This document shows, one piece after another, positions 34,909-42,518 of a stretch of DNA of 64,000 nucleotides. Position 1 is the stretch's first letter, and the number at the start of each line of letters is the position of its first letter. The DNA comes from Pseudomonas poae (GTDB lineage: Bacteria > Pseudomonadota > Gammaproteobacteria > Pseudomonadales > Pseudomonadaceae). Below the pieces are notes generated by a model. It made no database searches and was not told the origin of the DNA. It saw only the letters and a program-made list of their open reading frames with translations. The DNA is taken from positions 62,001 to 126,000 of the forward strand of contig NZ_JYLI01000015.1 of NCBI RefSeq assembly GCF_001439785.1. The letters run 5' to 3'. A program made the position numbers and the translations under genes.

Positions 34909-35084
34909 AAATTTCTGGCCCAGCTGATTTTTTACAGGTACGGCGATGCGCGGTCACTGGATCAACCGTTGATCGGATAATGCCGGGAATATTGTCAGTT
35001 ATTCGTAAAGGAATAATCAGTGGCCTTGGAGGCCATTTGCGCAAATCGGGTGCCAAATGCGCCAAAAGCGACTTTCCATGTCGC

Positions 35085-35723
35085 TTATGCGATAGCGCCT
35101 GCGGGGTCAGCGGGGCGGACTTCGTAGCCTGCGAGGAACAGGTCGATGGCCGACTCGATCACGCGGGCCTGTTCGGCCGCGTCCAGGGTGGGCTGGCCGA
35201 GGGTGATCTGTGGCCAGAACGCGAAGGCCTTGAGCAGGCTCTGGATCTGGTGCGCGGCGAAGGCCGGGTCGGTGCAACTGAGCCGGCCATCGTCGCGTGC
35301 GGCGCGCACCCATTGGGTGAAGCCTTCTTCGCGCTTGCTCAGGCGGTTGACCATGTCCTGCGCGCGCTCCGGCGAATGAATGGTGGCAGCGATGGCCACG
35401 CGTGCCAGGTCGAGGAAGTTGGCGTCCGCCATCATCTGCATCTTGGCGGCGAGCAAACCGCGCAATTGCTCACGCAGCGGGCGCTCGCTGGCATAGCTGA
35501 TGTCGAGTTGCGCGACGCTGCTGGCCCAGAGTTGATGGAGAATCTCGGCGAACAACTCCTCCTTGCTGGGGAAGTGGTTGTACACCGTGCGCTTGGAGAC
35601 GCCGGCGGTGGCGGCGATCCTGTCCATGCTGGTGACCTCGAACCCATTGGCGCGAAACTCGGCGATGGCCGCCGCCACGATGGCTTCGCGCTTGCGGTCG
35701 GTGAGGCGTTGGGGGGCAGTCAT
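35085..35723 (-). CDS. TetR/AcrR-family repressor
   Basis: A 212-residue TetR regulator: N-terminal HTH AIVAAAIAEFRANGFEVTSM, then VSKRTVYNHFPSKEELFAEI (about 14-62), followed by a helical ligand-binding domain. It is divergent from the metallo-hydrolase gene, and two copies of a TACACT(G)-NN-CAGTGTA palindrome lie in the shared intergenic region, so it probably represses both genes. The ligand is unknown. Confidence 0.9.
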   Translation of the reverse strand: MTAPQRLTDRKREAIVAAAIAEFRANGFEVTSMDRIAATAGVSKRTVYNHFPSKEELFAEILHQLWASSVAQLDISYASERPLREQLRGLLAAKMQMMADANFLDLARVAIAATIHSPERAQDMVNRLSKREEGFTQWVRAARDDGRLSCTDPAFAAHQIQSLLKAFAFWPQITLGQPTLDAAEQARVIESAIDLFLAGYEVRPADPAGAIA

Positions 35724-35749
35724 GGCGGGCGATCGGCTCCGAGAGAAAT

Positions 35750-35812
35750 TACACTCGGCAGTTTACTTGCTCCGGATTTTGTTGCAATCTTGAAACTACA
35801 CTGTGCAGTGTA
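35750..35812. promoter_or_regulatory. Two candidate TetR operators
   Basis: Site 1, TACACTCGGCAGTTTA (35750-35765), is an imperfect palindrome; site 2, TACACTGTGCAGTGTA (35797-35812), is near-perfect (arms TACACTG/CAGTGTA). Their centres are 47 bases apart. They sit between the divergent TetR and MBL genes, consistent with autorepression and control of the hydrolase. Confidence 0.7.
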
Positions 35813-35844
35813 ATTTTCCCGCAGTTCGCAGGAGCTTTGTTGTA

Positions 35845-36900
35845 ATGGCCACCACCCCATCCCAAGACACCGCGTCTGCTGCGCTCAAGCCTGCCGAGCA
35901 GGCACAGCGGCAATTCAGCAACGGCACTCGGGTGCCGCACGGCGGATTTGGTAAAACCCTGGGCATCTTCTGGAAGATGTTGTTCCACAAACCGCGCAAC
36001 ACCCGGCCGGTGGGGGAGGTTCCGGTACAGTCCCTGACGCGTGAGCAACTGCTGGCCGCACCCGATCACAGCGTGTTTCGTCTGGGGCATTCCACCGTGT
36101 TGCTGAAGATGCGCGGCAAGTTCTGGCTCACCGACCCGGTGTTTGCCGAGCGCGCATCACCTTTCAGTTGGGCCGGGCCCAAGCGGTTTCACCAGCCGCC
36201 CATCAGCCTTGCAGCGCTGCCGCCGCTGGAGGCGGTGGTTCTGTCCCATAACCATTACGACCATCTGGACCGCAAGGCGGTCATCCAGTTGGCCGGCAAG
36301 ACCCGCTTCTTTCTGGCCCCGCTGGGTGTGGGCGACACCTTGATTAAATGGGGAGTGGAGGCCAGCAAAGTGCGGCAGTTGGACTGGTGGGAAGATACCG
36401 AAGTGGAAGGCATTCGTTTCGTTGCTACGCCCGCCCAGCACTTTTCCGGACGCGGGCTGTTTGATGGCAACCAGACCCTGTGGTGTTCCTGGGTGATGAT
36501 CGACGCGGCGCGGCGCATTTTCTTCAGCGGCGACACCGGCTATTTCGATAGCTTCAAACGTATCGGCGAGCAGTACGGCCCGTTCGACTTGACGCTGATG
36601 GAAACCGGCGCCTACAACGTCGACTGGCCCCATGTGCACATGCAACCGGAGCAAACCCTGCAGGCCCACATCGACCTCAAGGGCCGTTGGCTGCTGCCGA
36701 TTCACAACGGCACATTCGACCTGGCGTTCCACGCCTGGCACGAACCCTTCGACCGCATCATGGCCCTGGCGTGGGAGCGCAACGTGTTGATTACCACGCC
36801 GGCAATGGGACAGGCATTCAATCTGAACCAGCCGGAGCGTGGGCACGCATGGTGGCTGGAGGTGGAGGCTCAAGGTGCACAGGCGCGCGCCTCGAGCTGA
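35845..36900 (+). CDS. Metallo-beta-lactamase-fold hydrolase (UlaG/NAPE-PLD-like)
   Basis: A 351-residue MBL-fold enzyme. Metal-binding motifs are SHNHYDHLD (HxHxDH, about 132-140), the following His in PAQHFSGRG (about 197), FSGDTGYFDSF (Asp ligand) and the final IHNGTFDLAFH. The overall pattern, including HSTVLLKMRGKFWLTDPVF, resembles the NAPE-phospholipase D/UlaG group of phosphodiesterases and lactonases. The start MATTPSQDT follows GCAGGAG. Under a divergent TetR; substrate unknown. Confidence 0.88.
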   Translation: MATTPSQDTASAALKPAEQAQRQFSNGTRVPHGGFGKTLGIFWKMLFHKPRNTRPVGEVPVQSLTREQLLAAPDHSVFRLGHSTVLLKMRGKFWLTDPVFAERASPFSWAGPKRFHQPPISLAALPPLEAVVLSHNHYDHLDRKAVIQLAGKTRFFLAPLGVGDTLIKWGVEASKVRQLDWWEDTEVEGIRFVATPAQHFSGRGLFDGNQTLWCSWVMIDAARRIFFSGDTGYFDSFKRIGEQYGPFDLTLMETGAYNVDWPHVHMQPEQTLQAHIDLKGRWLLPIHNGTFDLAFHAWHEPFDRIMALAWERNVLITTPAMGQAFNLNQPERGHAWWLEVEAQGAQARASS

Positions 36901-37009
36901 GGCAAAGAGCAGCTACGGGAAATGACTTTTCAAGGTGTTTCAGCGCGGCACAAGCGTCGGAAGACAGTGCATGATCGCCCGGAATTTTAGCCTCTGTGGG
37001 TCTGCTTCG

Positions 37010-37735
37010 ATGGATGATGGCGGTAGGAAAAACGTTCAACTGGGTATGCATTTTCGTACGGTGCCGGCCTCGTCCTCCGCATCGGCGGAGCCTGTCGATC
37101 TGGCGGCGTCCAAGCGCCACTTCCACGCTGACGAAGGTTGCCTGAGCGGTATCATTTTTGGTGACGAACACGCCAAGGGCAAGGTGTTCATACCGGGCTA
37201 CAACGCCGTGGCTCCGATGATCAGGCCAGTACGCGATCCTTCGTTGTCGTTGATCGCGCTGAGCGGTATCGACCCTTCCGACCCGGTGATGGTGGAGGTG
37301 CCCCTGGTGCTGAACAACACCACGTTCACGGCGACTCCGCCGTTGGCCGGCTGGCGCCTTGGCTATGTCGAACACTATGTACGCGGCGAGCATAAAGAAC
37401 CTGCGCCACACAGCCCAGCCCTGCGTAGAGCGTTCGACACCCTGCGCCAGGCGGGCGCGCAACTGGTGGCGGTGGACGCGCAACGAACGGATGACAGCCT
37501 TCACTTCAGCCTGCGCAATCGCAATGAAATTGATCAGTTGCTGGCGGACTCTCGGCTTGATGCCGTGGTGTCGGACGACCGGCGTGCAGCGTTTCATGGC
37601 GATAGCCCCAGCGATTACCCCCGTGTCTGCGAAGTGCTGGAAGATGGTTCGCAGCTCTGGTTTTTTGGCTCACGCAGGTCGCGGGCTTCGCTCAGCCTGC
37701 TCGTATGGGCCTTTCGGCAGGGGCGTGCGACCTAG
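37010..37735 (+). CDS. Amidase-signature-like protein lacking the catalytic half
   Basis: About 241 residues; Met at 37046 is an alternative start. The sequence aligns by eye with the second half of amidase-signature enzymes: GIIFGDEHAKGKVFIPGYNA corresponds to the GLKPT.G.VS..G region, VAPMIRPVRDPSLSLIALSG to the GPMARTVEDAA..LDALAG motif, LAGWRLGYVEHYV and ALRRAFDTLRQAGAQLVAVD to the RIGV...AL..LRAAGAEVV region, and LWFFGSRRSRASLSLLVWAF to the C-terminal GLQF.GR....LL..A.A.E. The catalytic Lys and Ser-Ser segment is missing. It is either a truncated amidase or a non-enzymatic relative. Confidence 0.5.
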   Translation: MDDGGRKNVQLGMHFRTVPASSSASAEPVDLAASKRHFHADEGCLSGIIFGDEHAKGKVFIPGYNAVAPMIRPVRDPSLSLIALSGIDPSDPVMVEVPLVLNNTTFTATPPLAGWRLGYVEHYVRGEHKEPAPHSPALRRAFDTLRQAGAQLVAVDAQRTDDSLHFSLRNRNEIDQLLADSRLDAVVSDDRRAAFHGDSPSDYPRVCEVLEDGSQLWFFGSRRSRASLSLLVWAFRQGRAT

Positions 37736-38042
37736 TCACAGCGCGGCCATACAAGGTTGGGGTTGTTCGGCTCAGTCTGTAGCTGGGGCCATGGAATGAC
37801 CCCGCCGTTTAACCATGTGATATTCCTGAGCCTGAGCCCGTAAATCCGACTGCACCACCTGTGCCTGCGGGAAGTGCAGGGCCACGGTGACCAGATACTG
37901 GAAGGCGGCAGCCGCCATGCTGACAGGGCGGCATTCCTTGCCAGGACCGCGTGCCACGATGGCGGCAACCACAGCCTGCGCAGTTTGCGTCGGCATGAAC
38001 GCGTGTTGAAGCCGCAGAAGTGTCCGGATATTCGATTGGATA
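37736..38042. other. Intergenic stretch without a confident gene
   Basis: Open frames exist on both strands. On the minus strand the segment MAAAAFQYLVTVALHFPQAQ followed by VVQSDLRAQAQEY looks protein-like but has no credible start or Shine-Dalgarno and merges into the XRE gene in another frame. It may be a decayed gene. Confidence 0.4.
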
Positions 38043-38423
38043 TTACGCACCATTCGTTTGAGGAGTTGATGAGTCAAGTGATACCGCTGTTGAACCCATG
38101 AAGCGCGAGAGAATGCCTGGAGCGGCCGGCTCGGTCGCAACGGTATCAAAGCGGCGCACACTCATCCCCCACCCCGGCGCAAACCCCGGGAAGAACACCA
38201 GGCCTTCAGCCTCCAAGCGAAACGCCAGTGCCAGGCGGACCTCATCGTTCACCTGCGCGCGGCTTTCAAACTGTTGTACCGACGCCACCGATACACCGGC
38301 CTGACGGGCCAGGTCTTCGTGGCTCCAGCCCAGCATGGCACGGGCCTGCACGCTGTGTTGGGCGGTGAATTGGTGCAGGACGATCTGCTGGTCTACGAAC
38401 GAGCTCATTGCCAGAGAGGACAT
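38043..38423 (-). CDS. XRE-family HTH regulator
   Basis: A 126-residue protein with a Cro/C1-type HTH at about 25-75: ARAMLGWSHEDLARQAGVSV, ASVQQFESRAQVND, then ALAFRLEAEGLVFFPGFAPG. The sequence EGLVFFPG is typical of small Pseudomonas XRE proteins in which a one-domain repressor controls neighbouring or phage-derived genes. CTGGAGAA precedes the ATG. It is at the edge of the accessory region; target unknown. Confidence 0.85.
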   Translation of the reverse strand: MSSLAMSSFVDQQIVLHQFTAQHSVQARAMLGWSHEDLARQAGVSVASVQQFESRAQVNDEVRLALAFRLEAEGLVFFPGFAPGWGMSVRRFDTVATEPAAPGILSRFMGSTAVSLDSSTPQTNGA

Positions 38424-38725
38424 GAGGTTTCTCCAGGAAGTGACGGGAGCGCAAACTATACTGTTTTTTTGTACAGGTGTTTGTGCCGTTCATCTACTGG
38501 GCTTTTAAACAGTGTTTTGGCTTTGTGTTTTTCGCGTGGGGGCCGCGCTGCGACGCAAGGGTTGGAGAACCTGCGCCCCCGTGAATTAATGCCCGCATCG
38601 GTTAAACGCAAGCACATCCTGTTGGCCATTCATGTGAAAACACGCTACTGCATGCTGGATGCGGCGAAGGTTCAGCAGTCACGTGAACAGTATCGGCAAA
38701 TGTGGCGTGCGCCGCACGCTACTGC
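38424..38725. other. Intergenic stretch; possible 46-residue ORF at 38589-38729 (+)
   Basis: Upstream of the XRE gene the sequence is AT-rich and contains ACTATACTGTTTTTTTGTAC, a plausible promoter for it. A small plus-strand frame beginning MPASVKRKHILLAIHVKTRY and ending with HATA at 38729 is basic and could be a small protein, but no Shine-Dalgarno is seen and it overlaps the end of the convergent gene by four bases. Confidence 0.35.
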
Positions 38726-39679
38726 TTAAAGCGTCTGCAGCCCCGGCGCTTCCCGAATAATCAGATGATCCAGGTTCTCGATATTCGCGCTGAACACCCC
38801 GAACGTCTGCTCGGGGTTCTTCTTGCTCGGCACCTGTTTCAGCTCCGGCGTCACACCGTAAAAGAAACAATACAGTTCCCGCTCACTGCTCGCCGCCGCC
38901 TTGATCTGCTCCAGAAACGCCGTGCGCTTGCGGTAGTTCTCGATGAGTTTTTTGCTCAGGTACACGTTGACCGAGTAAGGCTTTTTGTCGAGCCATACCT
39001 TCTTTTCAAAGTCGATGCGAAAGCTGCTGGTGTAGTCCTTGATGGCCTTGACCTTGCCCCAGTAGATCAGGCCCTTGTTGTCCTGCAGGTATTCGATCTT
39101 CTTGAAAAACGTCCAATAGGTCGCGGTGTGTTCGCCGATCTTCAGCGGCATGGCCTTGAGCCGGTCCTTGTCGTCGATGTTCGATACGTAGCATTCCACC
39201 GGGTGGGCGAACACGCTGGTTTTGTCCGGGGTGGTGTCACTTGAACTCACCGGCAAGCTGACGCGGTTGGCGGGCGGGTTCGCAGGCGTCGGCAAGGCCT
39301 GCCTCTCGCTGCCGGCGGCGGGTGTTTTGCGTGGGTAGCTGCGGCGCGTCAACACAAACTCCGAAGGGAAATTATCCTCGCGCGCGTCGTCACTTTCTCC
39401 GCTCGCGGCCTTATGCAGGCTGGCATAGCGGCAGCCCTCGATATGCTGCGTGCCGGTCCTGTTCTTGAAGTGGGGCGTGCGCAGGTAATTGACGTTTTTC
39501 GCGTTGAACGTGGCCAGCGTATTGCCCGCCTCGAACGCCGCCCGGCAGGCATCGTTGGGGCACAGGAAGCTGTCCGTGTCGGAGTCGTAAGCGGCGGTTT
39601 CGTCGAAATTCAGGTCCCGCACGTCGTAGATCGACAGCTTGTCATCGAGACTCAGGCTATAGGCCGTATCGAATTTCAT
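38726..39679 (-). CDS. Hypothetical protein with an N-terminal CoiA-like zinc-binding motif
   Basis: A 317-residue protein. Residues 40-89 carry a metal-binding pattern Cys40-x4-Cys45, His70, His79, Cys83 and His89 within FLCPNDACRAAFEAG and TPHFKNRTGTQHIEGCRYAS, similar to the CPxC...HFxH...C finger at the N-terminus of CoiA-like proteins. A Pro/Ser-rich linker (about 110-155) leads to a C-terminal basic, mixed alpha/beta domain (about 155-310). There is no signal peptide. CoiA proteins are competence/nuclease-linked, so a nucleic-acid role is possible but unproven. It lies in an accessory region with nuclease and defence genes. Confidence 0.65.
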   Translation of the reverse strand: MKFDTAYSLSLDDKLSIYDVRDLNFDETAAYDSDTDSFLCPNDACRAAFEAGNTLATFNAKNVNYLRTPHFKNRTGTQHIEGCRYASLHKAASGESDDAREDNFPSEFVLTRRSYPRKTPAAGSERQALPTPANPPANRVSLPVSSSDTTPDKTSVFAHPVECYVSNIDDKDRLKAMPLKIGEHTATYWTFFKKIEYLQDNKGLIYWGKVKAIKDYTSSFRIDFEKKVWLDKKPYSVNVYLSKKLIENYRKRTAFLEQIKAAASSERELYCFFYGVTPELKQVPSKKNPEQTFGVFSANIENLDHLIIREAPGLQTL

Positions 39680-39803
39680 GGGGCTCGGGTCCGTGAGAGG
39701 GATAGCCCGATACTACGCAACTATCAGACTGACGCAGAGCAAAAATGTGGGAGGCTCCGCCAAGTCTTCGACTTAACGCTGTCGCGCAGCAAACTGGAGC
39801 CTA

Positions 39804-39938
39804 TGTGGCGAGCGGGCTTGCCCCGCGTTGGGGTGCGCAGCGCCCCCAATGAAGGGAAACACGGTGTACCTGACACTGCCCGGAGCACGGTTTTGGGGCT
39901 GCTGCGCAGCCCAACGCAGGACAAGCCTGCTCGCCACA
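39804..39938. repeat. Complex REP-type element, ~135 bp (copy 3 of 3)
   Basis: Same terminal arms (GTGGCGAGCGGGCTTGCCCC and CAAGCCTGCTCGCCACAG) and the GGGCTGCTGCGCAGCCCAAC hairpin as the copies at 10481 and 17163, but the central part (AATGAAGGGAAACAC; CACTGCCCGGAGCACG) is diverged. The 39680-40065 gap contains no other recognisable feature. Confidence 0.85.
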
Positions 39939-40065
39939 GGAATGTGGCTGACTGGAATTTCAGGTTTTAAATCAAAAAGTTATTTTGTGTTTGATAAAAG
40001 CTGTCGAGCCCCGGCGAGGCAGCGATGGGATCGCCTCGCTCCACCGCCAGCCCCCACCTCGCGCA

Positions 40066-40725
40066 TCAACGCTGCAACCGCGGCCGCCGCTTCTTTTTCG
40101 CATGAAAATGCCGAAAATGCGCATCCTGCGCCGCCGCCAGCAACTCCCGATCCCCGCGCGTATCGCCCCAGGCTCTGAGCCGATAGGCTCCCAGGTCCCC
40201 ATACACCGCTTCAAGGCGCAGCACCTTGTTCTCGCAGCGGCAATTATTCCCCGTGAGCTTGCCGGTCAGCACGCCGTCCACCACCTCAAGCTCGGTCCCG
40301 ATCAAGCGGATCCCCAGCCGATCGGCAAACGGCTGCAACACCAGCGCTGGCGACGCCGAACACAGCGTGACCACCGCCCCCGACCCCAATTCCTGCTCCA
40401 CCGACAACACGCCCGCCGGACGCATCAACCGCGCCCAATTACGCTGGCAATACTCCTCGGCCTTGCGCTGCACCCACGTCTTCTCCACCCCGGCCATAAA
40501 GGTACGGATCAACTGCGCCTTCAACTCATCCCGACTGATCTGCCGCACCAGAAAACGCAGCCCCGGCACCGCCAGCTTCACGATGCGGCCATAGAACGCG
40601 CCAGTGCCGAAAGCAAACTTGAGGAAGGGCACGAAACTGTCGTGGTGGGTGAGGGTGCCGTCGAAGTCAAAGACAGAGAGTACTTTGGCGTCAGCGGGGC
40701 CGGCTTCGAGCATGTCTGGGTTCAC
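40066..40725 (-). CDS. HAD-superfamily (IB/SerB-like) phosphatase
   Basis: A 219-residue HAD-IB hydrolase. Motif I FDFDGTLTHHDSF (nucleophile and acid/base Asp, about 19-31), motif II TLCSASPALVLQPFA, and motif III/IV AWGDTRGDRELL are intact; the helical cap of the SerB/HAD-IB type lies between motifs I and II. The C-terminus is strikingly basic (FHAKKKRRPRLQR). The frame starts with GTG (GAGG seven bases upstream) with an ATG four codons later. Substrate unknown; phosphatases of this group act on phosphoserine or lipid-head phosphates. Confidence 0.85.
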   Translation of the reverse strand: MNPDMLEAGPADAKVLSVFDFDGTLTHHDSFVPFLKFAFGTGAFYGRIVKLAVPGLRFLVRQISRDELKAQLIRTFMAGVEKTWVQRKAEEYCQRNWARLMRPAGVLSVEQELGSGAVVTLCSASPALVLQPFADRLGIRLIGTELEVVDGVLTGKLTGNNCRCENKVLRLEAVYGDLGAYRLRAWGDTRGDRELLAAAQDAHFRHFHAKKKRRPRLQR

Positions 40726-40784
40726 GGGTTGGCCTCGGTCCTATCGAATATGTTTGAACGTGCATCAGGTGTGACCGCAGGAGT

Positions 40785-41498
40785 TTACTCCCGTGCCAAT
40801 CTTCCGACGTTGGCGTAAAGCGCTTCATTGAAAGCATCCCGATCGCTCGACCGGTGACAACGCTGATGGCAATTGGGGCACAAGGCTACAGCATTGGCGA
40901 TGCGATCCGAACCCTTCTGGGCGAGGTGCTTGACGTGATGTACTTCAAGAAATGGCAAACCGTCGACCTCGAAAGGCGCATTTGAACCGCAGCCTTCGCA
41001 AATGCCGTCGGCTTCTTTCAGCACCCAAGCGCGTACCTTTGGGTCACGCACGAAGGCGGTGCTGACGGTGGGCACTTTCTGGGGTTGGGCAATGCCATCC
41101 GGCAACATCGGGAAGGGCTGTTGCTGAAGTTTGGCTGCGCGGCGGATGAGCGTTTGTTCATCGGCGGTTTGGGCGGCGTCTTCTGACTCAAACACACCTT
41201 GTGCTGCGAGGGCATAGCGGATGCGACGCTCCACGCCAGAACCCACGTTTTTGGCGGGCCTATAGCCTTTGATGCGATCCCACCCCATGCGGACGAGAAC
41301 GGTGGAGATGTTTTGCATCCGAAATTCGATGGAGCTTTCGGTGCGGCCTGCCGCAGCACCTTCGCGCAGAAGACGGTTTTCGAACGCCTTATTGAACATT
41401 TGCCCGTTTTTTTCCAAGACCCACATTTTTAGGTAAGCCTCGACCGCCGCTGCCAGCTCCGCATCGCTCCAATCCGTTTTGTCTTTCTTGATATCCAT
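40785..41498 (-). CDS. HNH endonuclease
   Basis: A 237-residue HNH nuclease. The C-terminal HNH/zinc unit is CEGCGSNAPFEVDGLPFLEV, HHVKHLAQKGSDRIANAVAL, CPNCHQRCHRSSDR (about 165-215), with metal-binding CxxC pairs and the catalytic HH. The N-terminal part (about 10-100; SSIEFRMQNISTVLVRMGW, GYRPAKNVGSGVERRI) is the domain that precedes HNH in several restriction-type proteins, so a DNA-modification- or phage-sensing role is plausible. No methylase gene is adjacent. It sits next to a BRO-N gene and the SIR2-HerA operon. Confidence 0.85.
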   Translation of the reverse strand: MDIKKDKTDWSDAELAAAVEAYLKMWVLEKNGQMFNKAFENRLLREGAAAGRTESSIEFRMQNISTVLVRMGWDRIKGYRPAKNVGSGVERRIRYALAAQGVFESEDAAQTADEQTLIRRAAKLQQQPFPMLPDGIAQPQKVPTVSTAFVRDPKVRAWVLKEADGICEGCGSNAPFEVDGLPFLEVHHVKHLAQKGSDRIANAVALCPNCHQRCHRSSDRDAFNEALYANVGRLARE

Positions 41499-41597
41499 AC
41501 AGCCGCCGAGGGTAGAAAACCCTCGGACGATACTGAGTAGCCATTATTGCGTCTACGAAATTTCCTACATGTCGGCCGGAATCGACGGTCTTCGATA

Positions 41598-42125
41598 TTA
41601 GTAAATTCGCTTTATTCGGAAAGGCTGTATGAGCTTGCGCCACCACGGCGTCTTTGCTGGATCTTTCCTATAGGTCCGATTTACCAACAGGTACGGCATG
41701 TCCCGAAGGCGTATCCAGCCTTCATCCTGCCAATGCAGGAGGTTAAGCGACATTTCTGGCCAATCCAACATACTCAACAGCGGACGCTCCACGGTTCTGG
41801 GCTGACGCTCATCTCGCAGCGTCGGAACGACTTCGTGGGTCAGCCAGCTCCGTAATGACCGGTTCCCCGGCACGTAGTGGTAGACCAGCAAGGCATAGGC
41901 GCCGGATTCGCTGATCATCAGCATTTCTTGCGGTTGACCGTGGAAGAGCAGCGTTACGGTTTTTCGCTGGTCGTCATCGAGTTTTCGAGTCGTTCGCTCA
42001 TCCAGATACCAACCCATCAAACGTCCAAGATCGCGAGCGCAGAACCAGGGTTGGTTTTCCAGAAGGAGGGTGTGCAGAGGTAGGTTTTGACGTGTGAATA
42101 CGATAGGAACAAGGGGATCATGCAT
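41598..42125 (-). CDS. BRO-N domain protein (prophage antirepressor-like)
   Basis: A 175-residue protein with an N-terminal BRO-N domain: PIVFTRQNLPLHTLLLENQP, WFCARDLGRLMGWYL, SESGAYALLVYHYVPGNRSL and RSWLTHEVVPTLR (about 8-105) are the canonical order. The C-terminal part (about 110-175) is unlike known antirepressor tails and ends in a basic segment. BRO-N proteins bind DNA and are spread by phages. CTCGGAGG precedes the ATG. A conserved-looking leader with a small ORF lies upstream. Confidence 0.85.
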   Translation of the reverse strand: MHDPLVPIVFTRQNLPLHTLLLENQPWFCARDLGRLMGWYLDERTTRKLDDDQRKTVTLLFHGQPQEMLMISESGAYALLVYHYVPGNRSLRSWLTHEVVPTLRDERQPRTVERPLLSMLDWPEMSLNLLHWQDEGWIRLRDMPYLLVNRTYRKDPAKTPWWRKLIQPFRIKRIY

Positions 42126-42241
42126 GGCATACCTCCGAGGCCAGAGGCGCTTGAACGGCGTTTCTTACGCAGTAGTAAGGCTTCGCGCGGAAGGTGAAAA
42201 TTCTAGGCATTTTCCATTACCTCTGTGTGATTTCAGCTTTC

Positions 42242-42352
42242 TTAGGGCTGGGTGCCGGGAGTTAAGAAACCCCACACAGAGGGCCGGACATATTCCCCTT
42301 TCGGGTCTTGTATTAGCCCACTCCCGGCATAACAAAGATTTTCGATGCCCAC
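42242..42352 (-). CDS. Possible 36-residue leader ORF in a structured region upstream of the BRO gene
   Basis: Within the 42126-42518 gap, a minus-strand frame starting GTG encodes MGIENLCYAGSGLIQDPKGE and then a 17-residue tail ending PGTQP-stop, with natural-looking composition. A second overlapping frame (about 42165-42371) reads LCREWANTRPERGICPALCV. The region also contains the inverted repeat TGCCGGGAGT (42253-42262) / ACTCCCGGCA (42320-42329). Such overlapping short frames plus structure may reflect a phage-derived leader RNA instead of a protein gene. Confidence in translation is low. Confidence 0.35.
   Translation of the reverse strand: MGIENLCYAGSGLIQDPKGEYVRPSVWGFLTPGTQP
42253..42329. 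repeat. 10-bp inverted repeat in the BRO leader
   Basis: TGCCGGGAGT and ACTCCCGGCA are exact complements separated by 57 bases, able to close a large stem around the segment upstream of the BRO-N gene. Confidence 0.6.
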
Positions 42353-42474
42353 GAGAAAACCGTAGGCACAAAAAAGCCGCTACTGTCGGGTGCGGTCAGT
42401 CCGCTGTGTGAGGTGTTTCTTAGGCACCAGGCTAGAAGCGTATTGGCTTCCAGAGTTTCGGTCAAGGCTGAGAA

Positions 42475-42499
42475 CACAGCAAAATTTAATTTTGCTGTG
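42475..42499. other. Perfect 25-base palindrome downstream of the SIR2-HerA-KTSC operon
   Basis: CACAGCAAAATT, one T, AATTTTGCTGTG: twelve-base arms with a single central base, 20 bases beyond the KTSC stop codon. The stem is AT-rich and not followed by a T-run in the operon direction, so it is an unusual terminator; it could also be an operator or a recombination site at the island edge. Confidence 0.75.
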
Positions 42500-42518
42500 A
42501 ACTGTATTTTACAAGTTT

